The notes: generated by a model not told the origin, from the letters alone. A DNA stretch of 64,000 nucleotides from Collybia mongolica (GCA_013420905.1 JAAXNY010000019.1:1-64000); one strand, 5' to 3'. Shown: positions 10,274-22,770, numbered from the stretch's first letter. Numbers and translations are program-made.

Positions 10274-11326
10274 GCGGTAGTCCTGTACCGGGCGTAGCGA
10301 ACCGTCCTTCTTCTTGATAAAGAAGAACGGCGAAGCCATTGGCGATTTGGAGGGGCGGATCCGACCAGAGGCGAGGTTCTCCTCGAGGAACTTGTCCAAC
10401 TCCGCTTGTTCGGCGACTGAGAGCGGGTAGACCTTGCAGGATTTCCCTTCTGCGTCGCGGACGAGTTCGATCGCGTGGTCCCACGGTCGGCGATCTGGGA
10501 GAGCGTCGAAGGACGTCTTGGAGAACACATCCTCAAATTCGTGGACGTGCGCCGGTGCTAGATCGAAAAACGTCTTGGGTTGCGCATTACGATCAAAGGA
10601 GTCTGCGATCTGCTGGGACGCGTTCTTCCGGGCTTCCGTTTGGATCTTTTCCGCTAGTCGCTGCGAGATGGTTTGGGTTGTCCGAATCTCTTCTGGTGCC
10701 TTCTGAAACTGTCCTGGTTCGCCGATGTTGACCACGAAGATATGGTCGCCCTCTTCGATGCAATCTTCAAGGGCAATATCTCCTTCGTGCTCAGAGTCGG
10801 GAACCTCTCCAATTTCTGTTTCTGGTTTGGGCATGGGTCCTGCGCGACAGGCGTTGATGCGGGCCTCCAATTTACGCTTCTCCGCCTTTTCCGATTTAAC
10901 CTCGTTCGCGCAGGTCCGACATTTGTCGGGACAGCGACTCATCTTCACCTCGTTGGTCTGCCAGTTGATCTCCGGGTTGTGCTCCTGCAACCAAGTGTAG
11001 CCCAGTATGAGATCCTGCTTCCCTAGGCTGGTGACCGCGAAGTGGGTGCGTTCTGAGTGACCGTTGTACCGGAGGATGAGGTCTACGATCTCCGAAATAG
11101 ACCCGTTCTCGTTCGGAGTGCCGTCGACGTTGAACACCGGAATAGTGCGAACTAGCTTGCGCGAGGTCAACCTGTTCCTCCGCACGAATTCAGAATCGAT
11201 GAAAAGGCCCATTGCTCCCGAGTCTACCAAGCTGTTCATCGCGAATGTCTCGCCTGTGTCAGTCGTCTGAAGTTCAATCTTGAGCTTCAGCGAGCGAGTG
11301 CTGGGGGTGGCGGCGACTACGAATCA
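10274..11326 (-). pseudogene. Protease and N-terminal RT of the second gypsy element
   Basis: The protease has LVDSGAMGLFIDSEF (canonical D-S-G) and LILGYTWLQEHNPEINW. A linker follows, then the RT entrance (IRPSKSPMASPFFFIKKKDG...RPVQDYR), where the frame is cut by the copy L LTR. The continuous open part starts at 11239. Upstream in frame lies ALPK-stop-FVVAATPSTRS, with TGA at 11324-11326 where relatives I recall have Arg, implying CGA to TGA. Most of RT and all of RNase H and integrase are missing here. Confidence 0.82.
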
Positions 11327-11496
11327 CTTGGGTAGAGCTCGTTCCCATTGGGGGAGTCTCTGGCGCGGCGGTTTAGGGACGGGGATGGTATCTTGTATGG
11401 CTTCTGTAGTAGTTTCGGGTGTTTGGGAAATTTCAGTTGTATTCTCAACTTCTAAACACGCGAACCTATTTACAGATGACAGCGAGGGTGTACTGT

Positions 11497-12823
11497 TCAC
11501 TCGCTGTCCGCTACAAAACCCTCTTGAGTGGTTGCGAACGTTTCCCCTTCTTCCGCCGGCGGTTCGACTTGTGCGTCTATCATCGCGAAGATGTGCTGCG
11601 TGAACTCATGCTGCTCCTCCATTGACATGAACCGCGTGTCGTAGCGGAGGGGGCAGTCCTTCCGGAAATGGCCCGGCTGCTTACATCGGTGGCAGGTCTC
11701 GATGTTCGTTCGAGCCCTCTGCATCGCGTCTACATCCATCGGAACCGGTGGAGGGAGAGCAGGGGGCGGCGGAGGTGGTGGTGGCGCCATCCGTTGCAGC
11801 GTCGGGGCTGAGAAGTGCGGCGGTGCGCAAAACGCTGAGGTAGTGCGTGCGGGAGGTGCGCGAGCCGCCGGTTTAGTGCTCAGGAAGGCCTCGTTGGTGA
11901 GGCGGTTTTCATCGCACTTCATCGCCGCTACATACCACTGTTCCGGCTGATCATCTGCTGGTCGTCCCACTGCCATCGTCGCGATCTGCGACTGAATCTC
12001 CCCGCCCAGTCCCTTCCGGTACTTCACCACAATCGTCAACCCCTCCTTGTATCCCGACTTGTCGATGAGATCCCTGAACTCATCCGTGTAGTCGTCCACC
12101 GATCGCAATCCTTGGTGGTAGCTGCTCGTTTCCAACCTCGTAATCGCCCGCTGCGCTTCGCTCTGCACGAAGAAGTTGACCGCGAAGTCGGCGCGGAATA
12201 GGGCCCATGTCGCGTACTTCGGGTTCCCGGTAGCGGTCTGGTATCGCATGGCCCGGTCCGCGAACAGATACGCTCGGCCTTTCTTCATGAAGGTGTACGC
12301 CCACCGTACCTGCGTCACTTCATCCGCGAACTGGTGTGGTACAAGATTTATATACAGTTCGCATGCGTTAATGAACACACGCCCTCGTTCGCGCGATCCG
12401 TCGAAGTCATCGGGAAGCGATGGCCAGAGTGCCGAAGGTTGTCCCGAATTAACGTGGGTCGCGGGGGGAGGTGTTGATACATTATTTACAGGGGCGCTGG
12501 GTGCAGGGGTATTGACCGGGGGTGGGGGAGCTGCGGTTTGGAGCGCGATCAGCGCGTTGATGCTGTCGGTGAGCTTCTTAAGCTGCTCGGCTTGTTCCTC
12601 CGCCTTCCTATTGAGATCTCCTATGTCTCATTCGATGTTATCCATCCTCGTTTCGGCATCCATCGGCTGGAGTAGGAGTTCCACTTCTAGTTCGGAGGAG
12701 GGTGGAGAGGGCGATTCTCGCGCGGTCTTGACGGATTCTGTATCGGAGCTGACAGTTTCTGCCGATCGGAATTTGGCAATGGCTGCGGTGAGGTCGCGGT
12801 CTCTGCTGGTGAGAGAATTCTAC
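11497..12823 (-). pseudogene. Gag of the second gypsy element
   Basis: Conserved core from about 12378 down: FINACELYINLVPHQF, then WALFRADFAVNFF and YTDEFRDLIDKSGY, which are Ty3-type capsid signatures. A proline-rich linker and a zinc knuckle CHRCKQPGHFRKDC follow near the C-terminus. The frame extends upstream with coiled-coil-like sequence (EEQAEQLKKLTDSINALI) but has a TGA at 12628-12630 and no clear start, so it is a broken gene. It differs from the gag of copy L throughout, showing an independent lineage. Confidence 0.8.
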
Positions 12824-13328
12824 TGTAAGGGCAATTCCGGCGGAGTGCGCGCGAACTTAGTAGAGCGGGCCGACGCTGGTGGAGGGGATCCTAAGAGATG
12901 TATTCACTTGTACGACATATGTACTACTCACCTGGTGGAGGGGATCCTAAGAGAATTCTCTGAGGAGCCTCCATCAGGGGGGGTGTGCTATATACCTAGT
13001 ACTACATTAAATACACGTTCCCGGTGCAGTACGACGACACGCGTTGGGCTAGCGAAGGTCACGTGACCGTGCCCTTGATAGTCCGAACAAGTGCGAAGTC
13101 CGGCGGCGAACTGCGCGCGAAGTAGAGAGTGGGGGTGCGTGTGGGCGTAGGTAATGAACGTGCGATGTAGTGAATGTAATTGAGTGAGCGCGAAGTAAGC
13201 AGAGAAATTGTATCGTAAGTCGGCGGGATGACTGAGTCGCGAATCGGCGAAGTAGAAGTCGGCGGAGTGAGATTCGGCGAAGTAAGGCTAGATCGGCGAA
13301 GTAAGGCGGAAATGGAGTTCCCCTTACA
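12824..13328 (-). repeat. LTR of the second gypsy element
   Basis: 505-bp LTR with perfect TGTAAGGG...CCCTTACA inverted ends. It lies between gag of this element and the truncated cargo gene A. The sequence just inside it does not start TGG, so a conventional tRNA PBS is not apparent. It contains a repeated GGTGGAGGGGATCCTAAGAG block (about 12878 and 12933) and a cluster of GGCGAAGTA units. Confidence 0.8.
13195..13310 (+). repeat. Short GGCGAAGTA-type repeats inside the LTR
   Basis: At least four imperfect copies of TCGGCGAAGTA/GCGAAGTAAG. These could be binding sites in the LTR promoter (inference). Confidence 0.45.
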
Positions 13329-13330
13329 TG

Positions 13331-15147
13331 TAGTCAGCAAGAGGTTTTGAAGGCCCTCCAGGCCTTCCTCCTTGTATAACCTACCTATGGTGCCAACTAT
13401 GCGCACCAACAAGGAGTCACGCATTTCAAGCGCGTGGTTAGCAGCCTGAATAACCTCTGCAGCAAGAGTGTCCGTGTCGTCCAGCTGAGCATACGCTTCA
13501 GCAACCGCTAGTAGAATAAGTAAAATCATTAGTAAACAAAAAGACAGAAAGAAAATGGCTTACTGGAAATGCCCGCACCAAGCATAGGCCCCAGATCCTC
13601 CCAGAGCCTAGTGTGCTTCTGGGGAGTGAGACTGAAGCTGCACTTCCCCTTCTTGGCGGTAGCGCATTCAATGAACGGTTTACCCCAACCGTTGAAGGAG
13701 CACTCGATGTTGCCACGGGTGGCGCACATCGTGCAAGGATAGCCAACCTAGTAAGAATGATCAGTAACAAGAAATAAAGTAGTAATAAACATACAGTAGA
13801 GCGCCGAGGCGCAAGGTCAGCCAGCAGGGAGGTAATAGGGGACTGTAGTGGTGTAGGCTCCTGGTTGGGAACCAGCGCATGCTTATGGCGTGTTGCCTGA
13901 ACCCCATCCCTAGAACAAGTGGTCTTACGCAACTGATGAGGAGAAGGGGCCGCGGGAGGCAACAACTCCGCGAATCCCTCTTGAGCCAACTGGCGTGCAA
14001 TCTCTTCATTAAAGAGCTGAAGCTCAGGGACCTCAACCTTAACCAGTGGCTGCCCAGAGGACTAAAGAGATAAAAATAAGTAAAAGTAAATGAGTTTTTA
14101 AAAGAGAAGGGAGACATACAGGACCTGCCTCCATGGGACGCAGCGTGGAATCACTGCCAGCCCCCTGGGCATGTGACATGTCAGACTAGAATTTTGAAAT
14201 CAAGTCAGGAATAATGTAAAGCTTGTGAAGTAAAGGATGGTATACCTGGGGACACGCGGCCTTTGCCCTTGGACCCTGCATTACGCTTCTGCTTAAGGGG
14301 CTATCAAAATAAGTCAACAACAGAAGAAAAGTAATAAAAGTAGTGATCAACGAACCATGGGTACCAAAACCGGGGAGTGCGCCAGCAAGGGCGCAGTGGA
14401 CCAACTGTCCCGGTACTGATGGTAATGGCGCGGCGCGCCAACCATGCAAGGGGGTACAAGGAAAGTATCTTGAAAGATACTGTCACCATTGTCATGCTTG
14501 TAGCGCGACCCCACCTGGTCCAGAACTTGCTCCACAGTGGGAGCCTGGCCCTAAAGTAAAAAGTAGTCAGTATGACAAGGACAGACAGAGTAAAGAAGTA
14601 AACAAGCCATTTACCAGAAGAATGGAATTGTTTCCTAGGTCAGCCGATATGACCGTACGCCAGGAAGACCACGAGGCTTCGCGCACATCAACTGGGATGC
14701 GCATCACTTGGAGGTGAAGTGCGCGCAGGAGGAGAATGGCTGGGTACAGCAGCAAAAAGCGCGCGCCATGGACCACGCCAGTGATGGCATCCTGAGACCA
14801 GTAAATAAGTAATTTAGCAAAAGGTGTTAACAAGTAAAAGATGGGCGTACGATGAGCAAGGAGCAGTAATCAACGAAGTCAATTAAATTGTCAAGGTCAA
14901 GGGGGCCCTGATGGTCCATACGGGGCATGAGCTCCTCGGCCATAATGATCCACCCTTGCTCCATGGCAACAAAGACGTCGCCCTTGGCATCTTCAAGGAG
15001 ATCGGAAAACGAAGGGATGGGCTGGTCCACATAGACCATAGCGGGGGAACGGCCCTCAGTCAGTAAAATTGCAGTGGAAAGCAAAAGGGACAGCATGGAA
15101 GGTGAGCGCAGAGCATGAGCCATGGCAGAAGTGGAAGTGGAAGACAT
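13331..15147 (-). pseudogene. Antisense cargo gene A, left palindrome copy (3' end lost)
   Basis: Matches the intact gene A of copy R exon by exon, starting at ATG 15147 (first exon 15147-14851). It is cut in its last exon after ...LQNLLLTT by the LTR of the second gypsy element. The zinc-cluster exon has lost its fourth Cys (GKPFIEC instead of GKPCVEC). Only the part from 14761 outwards to 15147 is mirrored in the right arm. It lies upstream (in retroelement sense) of a PPT and LTR, as in copy R. Confidence 0.8.
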
Positions 15148-15585
15148 ATTTGTTTAAAAGAGTTGGAGCATTTGAGCAATGCGAATAGCAAAGAAATTTA
15201 GAAATGGGCTGTAAAGTCCAAATTGTCTAAAACTTAGCAAAAGTGAGAGCTTTTTAAAACGCACAACCCTGCATTGCGAAGCTCTGAAAGACAAACAGGA
15301 GTACCGATCTCTTGCTGAAGTGTCAGAAACATAATGAGAGAAATGCTCAGATGACTGAAATATCTGTAAAGCGATGTCCGAATGTCAAGTACTCTCTCAG
15401 GAGACATATATAACTGTCATGATCCTGATGGAAAGTAGACCTCTGGACTTGATCCCAACATCGCGCGCCTACCTGTCTAAAAGTGGGAACCGTTGTGACC
15501 TTGTACTGAATGATTAGATGCATGCAGACCCGAAGTATTGGACTAACATGCCAGCAAAGAGAGACTGAGGACAGTCTACATTTGT

Positions 15586-15598
15586 GGTGTGGGGGAGA
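15586..15598 (+). promoter_or_regulatory. Polypurine tract (left palindrome copy)
   Basis: GGTGTGGGGGAGA directly adjoins the LTR start TGATAG, the correct place for the plus-strand primer of an element read on the plus strand here. Cargo gene A lies immediately upstream on the opposite strand, which shows gene A is inside the element. Confidence 0.7.
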
Positions 15599-16817
15599 TG
15601 ATAGGGCCTGAAATTGTTTGCACTTATAAAGTCAACAAGTAAGGCTATTAATATCATTTCTAATAACCAAGTAAACAGTAATAAAGGATTAGAGTCGAGC
15701 TCCAAGACAGCTAATCAGAGTGAACTAGTCTAATGGATAATACACTATCAGTACAGAGGACTATGAGTACAGTCTATTATTAGTCCTATTCACCATGCCC
15801 GGTTACAACCTTGGTATCTTAGTTCATAAGTAACCATTGTAGTATGATATCATTAGTCCGGGGATCATCATTAATAGGAGAAGTAATTGTAAATTCGGGA
15901 CTTGCACAACCCGATCCTAGTCAGGGGCACTTGGTGTTAACTACTGGAAGAGACAGGACACCATGAATAACAACCGGGACAATCAGGAGAAGTAAATGAC
16001 AGCACCGTGCTGTTTTAAATAACAAAGCACGCAGTCGGGACTTGATAAGAGTTTAGCCAGCTCTTTCAATATTTGATAAGTAACCAGTAAACGGCATAAT
16101 TGGCACATATGGCATGTGCACCAAGTCATAGAGGACGTGTCAGCATTAAATACAGATCCTTGGCATGGGGGAGCGCAGTTCCATATAAAATTTACAATTC
16201 CGTATGATATTTAGTTTGTACACTATAAATAGACTGTAGATGAGTAGCACAAAGGCAAGGAATCTTGCCACCACTTTGCGCTACTATAGAGTACACAAAT
16301 CACATTTGTTAAAACACTATTGCATGCCTGAATTAAGGCTCAGATTGCTTCAAAGTTGTCTTGATTGGAATTGTTTGAAGAGATCACAGAATTGAAGAGT
16401 CTTAGTTCACTTGGAACTTAGTACCACATTGTCCGTTGGAATTACTAGGCACTTGGCCTTAGTGCACTTGGCACTGTTTGTTTAATAAGTCGCTTGGACT
16501 TATAGATCTGCTTGGGATCATTAATAATTGAATGTACACTTGGTACTCAGTCTATTGGATTGAGAGATATTACAAATATACCTAGCAAGTTTTAAACTTG
16601 TGTTGAAGCTTTGTCTGAATCAAACCTGTCGAGAGATCATTGGAAAGAGCTTTGGCTAGTACTATTCAAAGCTTAGTGCTTCTAAGCACTTGAACCCGAA
16701 CACAAAACAGGCAATTCCTACTGTTTGTGTGTTGATTGTTAGGTTTGGTGTGTGTGTGTGTGTAAGAGATTACATTTCATAGCATCAGCACACTTATAGC
16801 CCAGGAGCCCCCTTTCA
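15599..16817 (+). repeat. LTR, left palindrome copy (3' LTR of an older element)
   Basis: 1,219-bp TG...CA LTR in plus sense, identical wherever I compared it to its mirror at 41724-42942. It is poorer in CpG than the LTRs of copies L and R. What follows at 16818 is not a PBS, so this is a 3' LTR with non-element flank beyond it. Confidence 0.9.
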
Positions 16818-16916
16818 CTGCGGTTCAGAACCGAACTGCGGCAGCACTATTTACCAACAGTTATTGATTTTATATACAATACTTATATCTACACCAAAAC
16901 TATCATGAAATACTGA

Positions 16917-18268
16917 CTAATCTGAGTCTATAAGATCAACACAGAAAGGGAGGTGACTTGCAAGACCATGGTGGCTAAAAAATAATTTGCATGTGAAACA
17001 TTGTTCAATAAGCCCTTCCCATTCTTGGTTTGTTATACCTTCTCCATCTTGAAGGTGGTGTAGGAGATGTTCCTTGTTAGCAGTTGTGTGTGATAACAAT
17101 GAAGGTGTTGGATGATGGGATGTAGACAATGGGGCAGTTGAAGAGCAAGCACTGGATTCTTACGTTGGATCCTTGTATAAGCTGGTCCAACAATATTGGC
17201 TGGGCAAGGAGGAAGAATGATTTTGGGAGGTGTCATGTTGTGGCAACAATGGAGGGCTGCAGAAATTCACCATGATGGTGATTTGAAAGGTGGGGTATGC
17301 AAATTGAGGTCCAGCTTGGTTTGTAGTTTGCTGAGAGCAGCCAAGGCATGGTAGGGGGCTGTTGGATAAAAATGGAAGTTCAGTTGTGCCACAAAAACAA
17401 TAGTGTTTGATGAATACTCACTGAAGGGAACATGCACCCTCCTTTGTGCTCTACTCAATGGAATAGATGAGCCACTCATCTGTATTATCTCATCACCAGA
17501 ACTGGAGAGGTGCTCTCCACAGTAACCTTCAAAGTGGGGACCCACTTCACTAACAAGGAAGTTCTGTAGTGTAAATGCCTGGAGTAACTCATCCATCACA
17601 GGCTCATAACCAGTACCTAAAAAACATCCAATAATCAAAAAAAAAAAGGTGTCAAATCTAACGTTGCTTGCATACCAAGAGTGGGAAGGTGGTGGTAATC
17701 AGATTCAAGAAGTGCACTTGAAAAGAGTGTCAAAGGTTGACTGGAATAAATAATGTTAGTGTCAGGCCAGAACCACAAATATTAATTGGAACACATGGTA
17801 AAAGTGACATTTTGAAATGTTGTCATGGCAGAATACAAGCACATTGCTGCCCATTGACTCAACAAATTGTGATGATGAAGTCTGGCCTGATATGAGGCTG
17901 CAGAAGCACAGCCAATGTAAGCCATGGTGTTGTAGCCATGCCTTGATTCCTGAAGGTACAATACACTGACCATTGTGCATGGGCCTGTTTAGAAATCAAC
18001 AATAAGCTGCATTCACATAAAGGAGAGAAAACAAAGTGTCCCATGTGATGGTCATGATTTGCTGGGCAAGTGGACTATAGATAACAAGTTCAGTACTTCC
18101 TTTCTGCACTTCAATGCAGTCATCAAAAGGGCCAGGTGTAGTAGCAGTAGTATGGGCCTGTGAGCATGACATGGGGTAGGAGAAGAAAACTGTCAACAGC
18201 AGTAACATGATCCAATGGTCTGGTGAGGTTGGCCATTTTATCTGGGGTTGGAGTGGGTTGAAAAGCAT
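16917..18268 (-). pseudogene. Multi-exon gene remnant with CxxC-H-C finger (left arm)
   Basis: Open pieces on the minus strand: 17996-18268 (starts MLFNPLQPQIKW, one hydrophobic stretch), 17762-17980, 17267-17638 (begins after a TTTTTAG acceptor with GTGYEPVMDELL) and 16917-17236. The last piece ends with CFTCKLFFSHHGLASHLPFC, a C-x2-C-x8-H-x5-C finger of a kind seen in transposon proteins. They could be exons of one gene running toward the LTR, but I could not establish a clean splice model. I do not recognise the protein. Confidence 0.3.
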
Positions 18269-18540
18269 TGAACAGGGCAGAAGAGTTTCTTGAAGGCCAC
18301 AGACTTAGGGAGTGGTTCTAGTAAAACTTATTTTGCCTCTGGGTCAACTTCTCATTCAGAGAGGTGCTCACCAAACAATTAATCAAATTCCCTTCAAGTC
18401 CAATTTACAAAGCATGAGTGCCAGTTGTGACAAAAGGGTAGTGGGAGTGATTTTGTTTGTCATGGCAGGGTTCAAAGCCCAAATAAACACAACATTTTTT
18501 TGACCAGTTATCTGACATTTATTTCAAGAAAGATGGTATA

Positions 18541-19560
18541 TTATAAATGATCTGAAGTGCTAATAGTGCTTGTTGCTGTTACAGGGACCTTCATTGACCT
18601 CAAACCCATGAACGCAACTCCAGATTCCAGGGTCTTGTTATACTTTGCTTGAGACTCATCGCATGCCTTCTCTGCATTTCTCAATACTGACAACTGTTTA
18701 TTGTATTGATCACACTTGAGAACTGTGTTAATAGTGCAAAGGGTACTCTTGTGAATATACACAGTGTTTATCTTTTTCTTCAGAACATCCAACACAACAT
18801 GAACTTTTTTATTGTGAGCAAGGATCTTACTGTCCTCCACCATGAGCTGATTATGATGACTAGTAACTTTGACAACTCAGACAATCAGCATGGGATGGAA
18901 GCATGTTTATTTAAAAGAGCTTAAATTTGCTTCACTCCTTTTGTCACATTCTCTTGTATGTTATCTCATTGATTGCTTAGTTGAATTCCTAATGTTTTGA
19001 ATGCCTACATGCAAGGATGAGCTGGTGGATTGAATTCAACACTAGACAACATACCTTGAGAGTCTTCATCTTGATTTGACTGAAGGCTTGCCCTTTTTTG
19101 AGGCCCCTAACCAAAGTACAGTAGACACCCTCCCAATTTACATTGGCATGAACACTTTCAAATAGGTTGGTATTAGCATCCCTAGCCTTCCAGATTAGTG
19201 CTGGAATATGGATTTTCTCCCAGAATAGAGCCTGGAAGGCAAATTTGCTTTGAACCTTGTCATTCACCCAATCTTTATTAATTTGCACTCAGCCTATTAT
19301 TTTTCAAAGTGGCATAGAACACATACCTGTACCAGCTTTCCCACCAAGCTGCTTGATCTCTGCCAATTTTTTGTCCCAGTTGCCATGTGTCATGCAGATG
19401 AGGCTCCACATGAGATAACAGACCTCATTTGTTACTGCACAGCTCTGATGTTGTGTATCATGTGAAGAATACAAAGCCATAATAGTTTGTGGAGGTGTTC
19501 ATCATATACTAAGGCATGAGAGAAGACAATGGGGCTTGTGAAGGTCCATCCTCCCTGGGA
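18541..19560 (-). pseudogene. Decayed Agaricomycete multicopy repeat gene (left arm)
   Basis: Mirror of 38980-40000. Fragments include WVNDKVQSKFAFQALFWEK, ESVHANVNWEGVYCTLVRG and a charged C-terminal coil (VEDSKILAHNKKVHVV). They resemble a large family of uncharacterised, repeat-associated Agaricomycete proteins that I recall but cannot name by function. Frameshifts separate the pieces, and upstream pieces (to about 19.85 kb) contain stops. Confidence 0.5.
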
Positions 19561-21040
19561 GTTGTTGTGTGAGCACTTGTAAATGCAGCCTAAGTCCTAT
19601 TGTAACAGCTACATGCATTAGTGACATTGATCATCTGACTTAGAAGTTAACAGACCCTTTGCCTGACCACCATGCTGATCCACTGCCTATTGGAGGATCA
19701 TGCCATAGGGTGCTTTGTCAGTGGTGCACACATGAAGATGACACCACTGCAGTGTTCTACCAGTGTCCAGTAACACAATTTGTTTAATTTCTTGAAAGAT
19801 CTGATAATGGGCTACGGCTGTCTGGCAATGTAAGATACACTTGACAAAATACAACACCTATGAACTGAAGAGAATTTAGAAAATCTCAAAAGCAAAATTT
19901 GTGAGCATACTTGTATTATTGAGGTGATTCACACAAGCCATTCTGAACTCATAGTAATCAACTACTTGCTTGAAACTGATATCACTTTGAATGTACTGTG
20001 TGTGTGCCAGACATCAACTTCCATCCATGCTCATACAGATTACAATATGTAAACCCACATGGCCATCAGGTTTGGGTTCATCTTCATCATGCTTATCAAA
20101 CTTGTCTGTTATCTCAATAACCCATTGTATGTAACTTGAGGTAGAGGGCCATTACTGGCAGATACGAGTCCTTATGTTTTGTTTTTGATTAACTTTTCTT
20201 TATATTTCTAGAACCAGATTGTTGCAATAGAACTAGCTATCCAGAATCTCTTCAACTTTATATTACTTTTTGTTGTTGATAAGTTTGGTTCTGGAACACT
20301 TGTCAGGCATTGTCCTAGAATTAGATTGTAGGGTACAGGGAGTAGCTTGACATCATGGAAGGCCTGATGGATACACAACATGAAGATGTAATATGACCAC
20401 ACATTTGAGCTTGCCAACTACTTGTTGCACTTCTGTAAGGGGTCATGTTGCCAAGAGGCTCAGACAGGGAGCAGTATACACAGTATGAATAACCATGCAG
20501 GGAAGGGATGAGCATAGAGCACTAGAGGCTTGACTATGAGTAGAGGATGCAGCCCAAGTCTATTGCAAAGGTGCCCTTCCATGGAGAGGAAGGGCAGTAC
20601 TTCACACTCCCCCACATCCTGCAGAGGATTCCGATCGGAATCCAGAGGAATGCAGGAGGATTTTGAGAAAGTTTTAAAACAGAAAATTCCTTTGAGGAAT
20701 TCTGCAATATTCCGATCAGAATCATCAGAATTCCGCAGAATTTTGAGGGATTTCTTACAAAGTGTGGAAGAAGAAAATTCTCAAAGGAATTCCGCAACAT
20801 TCTGCTCGGATTCTGATCAGAATTCATAAGTTTTAAGTCAAAACAGTCAATAAAGTCAATAGTATATCTAACATTTTGGACTCCAACCAAAAGTCGTGCA
20901 CCTCACTTACAGATCAGACACATCACACATCCACCATCACTCTCACACTCAAACACAACCTCAAAGTGATCTTAATTAAAAGTAAGAACAGAGTATGATA
21001 TCAAGTAGTGCCCCAAAAAAAAATACATTGCTAAAAATAC

Positions 21041-21672
21041 ATCTCAACCTACACTGACCATATGCAAGCAAGATGCACACCCTGAAAAGAGAATGGTCAG
21101 TTGAAAGGGCAGAGTGTATGCTTTCAGAAACGCCCAGGCTCGGGATGTGTCGTTGAGCGGTCATCTTGCAGTTAATTAAATTAGTTGGTTACAGTTAGTG
21201 GCAGGTAAGAGCAGGTACTCACCATATGCAACGGCGAAGCGCATCGGGAAAGAGGTGTGGTCAATCAAAAGAGAACCATGAACGCTCTCAGAAACACCCT
21301 CCCTTGGCGCATACGGTTCGACGGTTGTCATGCAATAAAAAAAACAAATTTATAGGGCCAGGATGAAGAGAAGGCACTCACCATATGAAACAAAGGCACA
21401 AACCGTGACAAGCGTGCGGTCATTCAATAGAGAAATAGTAACGCATCCAGGAACACCAGGCGTTATGCCATACAGATCAGCGGTTGTCTTGCAATAAAAA
21501 ATTTGAGTTTATGGGGCAGGGTGATGAGGAGGCACTAACTTGGCATATGACAAAATCAATCGTTCATTGTGCGCATGGGACGTCAAGAAATAGAGAGTTC
21601 AGCGCACTCAGGAACCCTAGGCGTTTTTCTAAATGGCCCAGAACTCGGCACACAATGAGCAAAATGATTGGT
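21041..21672 (-). repeat. Tandem ~160-bp repeat units (left arm)
   Basis: Mirror of 36870-37500: about four imperfect units, three carrying an open 35-codon block with a G-V-[SP]-[EG]-[SC] core. The arm-to-arm single-A difference lies in one of the A-rich linkers. Confidence 0.6.
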
Positions 21673-22015
21673 GAGGAGATGAAGTGAGGACTTACTCACC
21701 TAGGGCCGCTCCCGGGACACCGCACATCCCACATGCTTAACGTCTGGCTTAGGGAGACATAGGATGATGAGGAACGTTAGTCATACCTGTAAAGAACATG
21801 GCATTGGTATATCAGTTAACAAGATGAAGGTAGGGGTAGATGACGAGGAGGTACATACATTGTATGGGGTACAAGCCATCGTTTCTCGAATGGCTGGTAT
21901 GGCCATGTAGACACTAGGCGGGATGTTTAGGAACTGTCAGCGCTTTGCTGAACGGTGCAGGAACGATAATGGGGTGCTCAAAATGACAAGTTATGGAATA
22001 ATGGCCAAGAATGCA

Positions 22016-22770
22016 CCTAGGCAGATGCACAGGGAACCATATGACAAAAAGGACATATGTCCAGGTAGAGGTCATCAATGGCATTTAGGAAATGGCCTGG
22101 TTGTGGTAAACGGATGTGTGCTTGCTGTGGAAAGTGCAATTTAGTAAAAAAAGGGACAAAGTTGAAGTGTGACTCACTGAACGAGTGCGCGAGGTGGTTG
22201 ATCTTTAAACAAATCTTTTTCCACACCTGTCCTGGCATAATGCATTGATGATTAGTCACTAGCGCGCAATACGAACAAGGTCTGGGGTGGTTACAGTATA
22301 TTGGTGCATGCATATGGGGTTGGTAACATTTATGACTTGCAACAATATTGGTGATGTTGATGGGTAATCGGCCACGTTGAAGACAATTTGTACGTTGAGT
22401 TAATACTGAAACAGCTTTGTTAGTTGAGATCAGAGTGACGCTGGATACAGAAAAAAAATGACATCAAACGGGTATGCACCCTGCCTTTGGCTTGGCAGCG
22501 CTTGCCTTGACAGTGGTGGCGGCTTTTGTGCACTTGCGGGCTTTGTCATCCTTGTTGGTCGCTTAGGTGGCATGCTTGTGACCACAGGTGGAAGGCAGGG
22601 GCGTCACGCGGACATGGCCGCTCCTTGTCATTGGGCATTCAGCAGCTTTGGCAGCAGCAGCAGTGGCGGCAGCTTTGCGGGTTGACATTGTGATTTGGCA
22701 GAGTTTTTGCTGGGTTGCTGGGTGCTGGGTGCTGGGCCTCAGTGTGGTTGAGGTTGATGATGTGCCCATT
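22016..22770 (-). CDS. Cys/His-rich hypothetical gene inside the TIR element (left arm)
   Basis: Mirror of 35773-36525. A start at about 22770 opens an Ala/Thr-rich segment (MSTRKAAATAAAAKAAECP within it). Later exon-like stretches encode CYQPHMHAPIYCNHPRPCSY, CIMPGQVWKKICLKI and, after a GTGAGT...TTCCACAG intron, DICPFCHMVPCASA-stop. The Cys/His spacing suggests metal binding, but no known finger matches. Probably a gene of the element; function unknown. Confidence 0.3.

Larger units (their letters stand above)
10274..13328 (-). mobile_element. Second Ty3/gypsy element, truncated by copy L
   Basis: Minus-sense order is LTR (12824-13328), gag with zinc knuckle, protease, start of RT. It ends exactly where the LTR of copy L begins, after the RT residues RPVQDYR, so copy L jumped into this RT gene and the remainder should lie beyond the left window edge. 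Its own LTR abuts cargo gene A of an older copy of the large element, so this element had inserted there earlier. Two in-frame TGA codons sit where CGA (Arg) is expected, so it is decayed. Confidence 0.85.

Noticed and set aside
10230..10731. Several overlapping ORFs on both strands
   Set aside because: They are GC-rich shadows of the second gypsy element's protease/RT frame.
12176..13066. Plus-strand 296-codon ORF
   Set aside because: It overlaps gag and LTR of the second gypsy element and has no motif; a shadow.
16818..16860. A primer binding site after the left palindrome LTR
   Set aside because: The sequence starts CTGCGG, has a small inverted repeat and no TGG start; the LTR here is a 3' LTR by its PPT.
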